Assembly: GCF_029814935.1 (NCBI RefSeq)
Contig: NZ_CP104582.1
Span: forward strand, 186,001-250,000
From: Pseudomonas sp. GD03919
GTDB lineage: Bacteria > Pseudomonadota > Gammaproteobacteria > Pseudomonadales > Pseudomonadaceae
Length of the DNA: 64,000 nucleotides
Reading direction: 5' to 3'
Position 1 is the stretch's first letter. Each line of letters begins with the position of its first letter. The notes below the pieces were generated by a model, which had not been told where the DNA came from, did not search any database, and saw nothing but the letters and a program-made list of their open reading frames with translations. Position numbers and translations under genes: made by a program. This document shows, one piece after another, positions 63,233 to 64,000 of the stretch.

Positions 63233-64000
63233 TTAGAACAGGACGCGGCTGCGGATGGTGCCATTGACGTGCTGCAGCTTCTCCAGCGCCAGGTCGGAGT
63301 ACTCGGCGTCTACGTCGATCACCACGTAGCCGACCTTGTCGTTGGTCTGCAGGAACTGACCGGAGATGTTGATGCCGTTGTCGGCGAACACCTTGTTGAT
63401 GTCGCTCATCACGCCCGGAATGTTCTGGTGGATGTGCAGCAGGCGGTGCTTGCCTGGGTGTGCCGGCAGGGCCACTTCAGGGAAGTTGACCGAGGACACC
63501 GAGGTACCGTTGTCGCTGTACTTGACCAGCTTCTCGGCCACTTCCAGGCCGATGTTGGCCTGCGCTTCGGCGGTGGAGCCACCGATGTGCGGGGTCAGGA
63601 TCACGCGATCCAGGCCACGCAGCGGGCTCTCGAACTCTTCGTCGTTGGACTTGGGTTCGACCGGGAACACGTCGATGGCCGCACCGATCAGGTGCTCGTC
63701 CTTGATCGCCTGGGCCAGGTGATCCAGCTCGACCACGGTACCGCGTGCGGCGTTGATCAGGATGCCGCCCTTCTTCATCGCGCGGATTTCCTTCTCGCCG
63801 ATCATCCACTGGGTGGACGGCAGCTCCGGCACGTGCAGCGAGACGATATCGCACAGGCCCAGCAGCTCGTACAGGTCACCGATCTGCGTGGCGTTGCCCA
63901 GCGGCAGCTTGGTCACGGTGTCGTAGAAGAACACCTGCATGCCGAGAGCCTCGGCCAGTACCGAGAGCTGGGTGCCGATCGAGCCGTAGCCGACGATGCC
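63233..64000 (-). CDS. serA: D-3-phosphoglycerate dehydrogenase SerA (C-terminal 256 residues)
   Basis: SerA begins serine synthesis by oxidising 3-phosphoglycerate with NAD. The fragment starts within the Rossmann motif GIVGYGSIG at the window edge. It keeps LGLCDIVSLHVPELPSTQWM, the catalytic Arg in INAARGTVVELDHL, Glu/His in ILTPHIGGSTAEAQ, and the C-terminal ACT domain (HRLLHIHQNIPGVMSDINKV, YVVIDVDAEYSDLALEKL) that gives serine feedback inhibition. The 5' part is outside the window. Confidence 0.96.
   Translation of the reverse strand, partial: GIVGYGSIGTQLSVLAEALGMQVFFYDTVTKLPLGNATQIGDLYELLGLCDIVSLHVPELPSTQWMIGEKEIRAMKKGGILINAARGTVVELDHLAQAIKDEHLIGAAIDVFPVEPKSNDEEFESPLRGLDRVILTPHIGGSTAEAQANIGLEVAEKLVKYSDNGTSVSSVNFPEVALPAHPGKHRLLHIHQNIPGVMSDINKVFADNGINISGQFLQTNDKVGYVVIDVDAEYSDLALEKLQHVNGTIRSRVLF

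Overview
The window is 64 kb of a GC-rich gammaproteobacterial chromosome, almost certainly a Pseudomonas. I favour the mendocina/pseudoalcaligenes side of the genus, but that is an inference. Supporting evidence is the gene content and order (lsfA-ssuE, sbp-cysT-cysW, desA, an OprE-like porin, dctPQM with dctBD, rml, his, gpmI-rhodanese-grxC-secB, a HacB-like acylase, serA), DUF2388 and DUF2164 proteins, and abundant Pseudomonas-type REP palindromes. There is no rRNA, CRISPR array or prophage. Most of it is core chromosome. The novelty lies between genes, where several families of small palindromic mobile elements sit.

Region by region. 0-9 kb: tail of an MFS pump, a chromate transporter, then a sulfur-starvation block (1-Cys peroxiredoxin LsfA, flavin reductase SsuE, TOBE protein SsuF, sulfate transporter Sbp-CysT-CysW). 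An IS5-family insertion sequence and a related MITE separate ssuE from ssuF. The expected ssuADCB genes and the ATPase gene cysA are absent here. 9-16 kb: a PAS-GGDEF-EAL protein, the fatty-acid desaturase DesA, a PAS-GGDEF cyclase and an OprD-family porin. 16-20 kb: a stand-alone PilB/GspE-type ATPase, an ACT-like small protein, an Lrp/AsnC regulator and a DUF502 membrane protein. 20-27 kb: the C4-dicarboxylate TRAP transporter DctPQM, a sigma-54 promoter in front of dctP, and the two-component system DctBD that should activate it. 27-31 kb: dTDP-L-rhamnose genes rmlBACD and tRNA-Thr. 31-36 kb: a methyltransferase, a polar amino-acid ABC transporter, and an integrase stub next to tRNA-Phe. 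36-40 kb: yggX, mutY and an AsmA protein in one overlapping operon. 40-48 kb: an OFA-family MFS carrier, hisBH-DUF2164-hisAF, and three tandem periplasmic binding proteins, the first broken by a frameshift. 48-54 kb: CtpA-like protease, EnvC-like factor, GpmI, rhodanese, GrxC, SecB and TrmL. 55-64 kb: an acyl-homoserine-lactone acylase-like enzyme with a divergent AraC regulator, several small enzymes, and the 3' part of serA.

Three layers of small elements stand out. (1) MITEs of 140 and 154 bp share their terminal inverted repeats with the nearby IS5-family element; all three have 4-bp YTAR target duplications (TTAG, CTAA, CTAG). One MITE lies exactly between two convergent genes, and its duplicated CTAA supplies the stop codons of both. 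(2) A second family has conserved roughly 19-bp ends (CTAATGCTGATCAGATAAG-like) around different palindromic cores, with at least four copies. One copy split the loop of a terminator hairpin downstream of serA and duplicated the loop; another hosts the IS. (3) GTAGGGYGGG palindromes sit between co-transcribed genes in the rml, his and dct operons. I could not run any search, so family names rest on recognisable motifs and remembered gene order.
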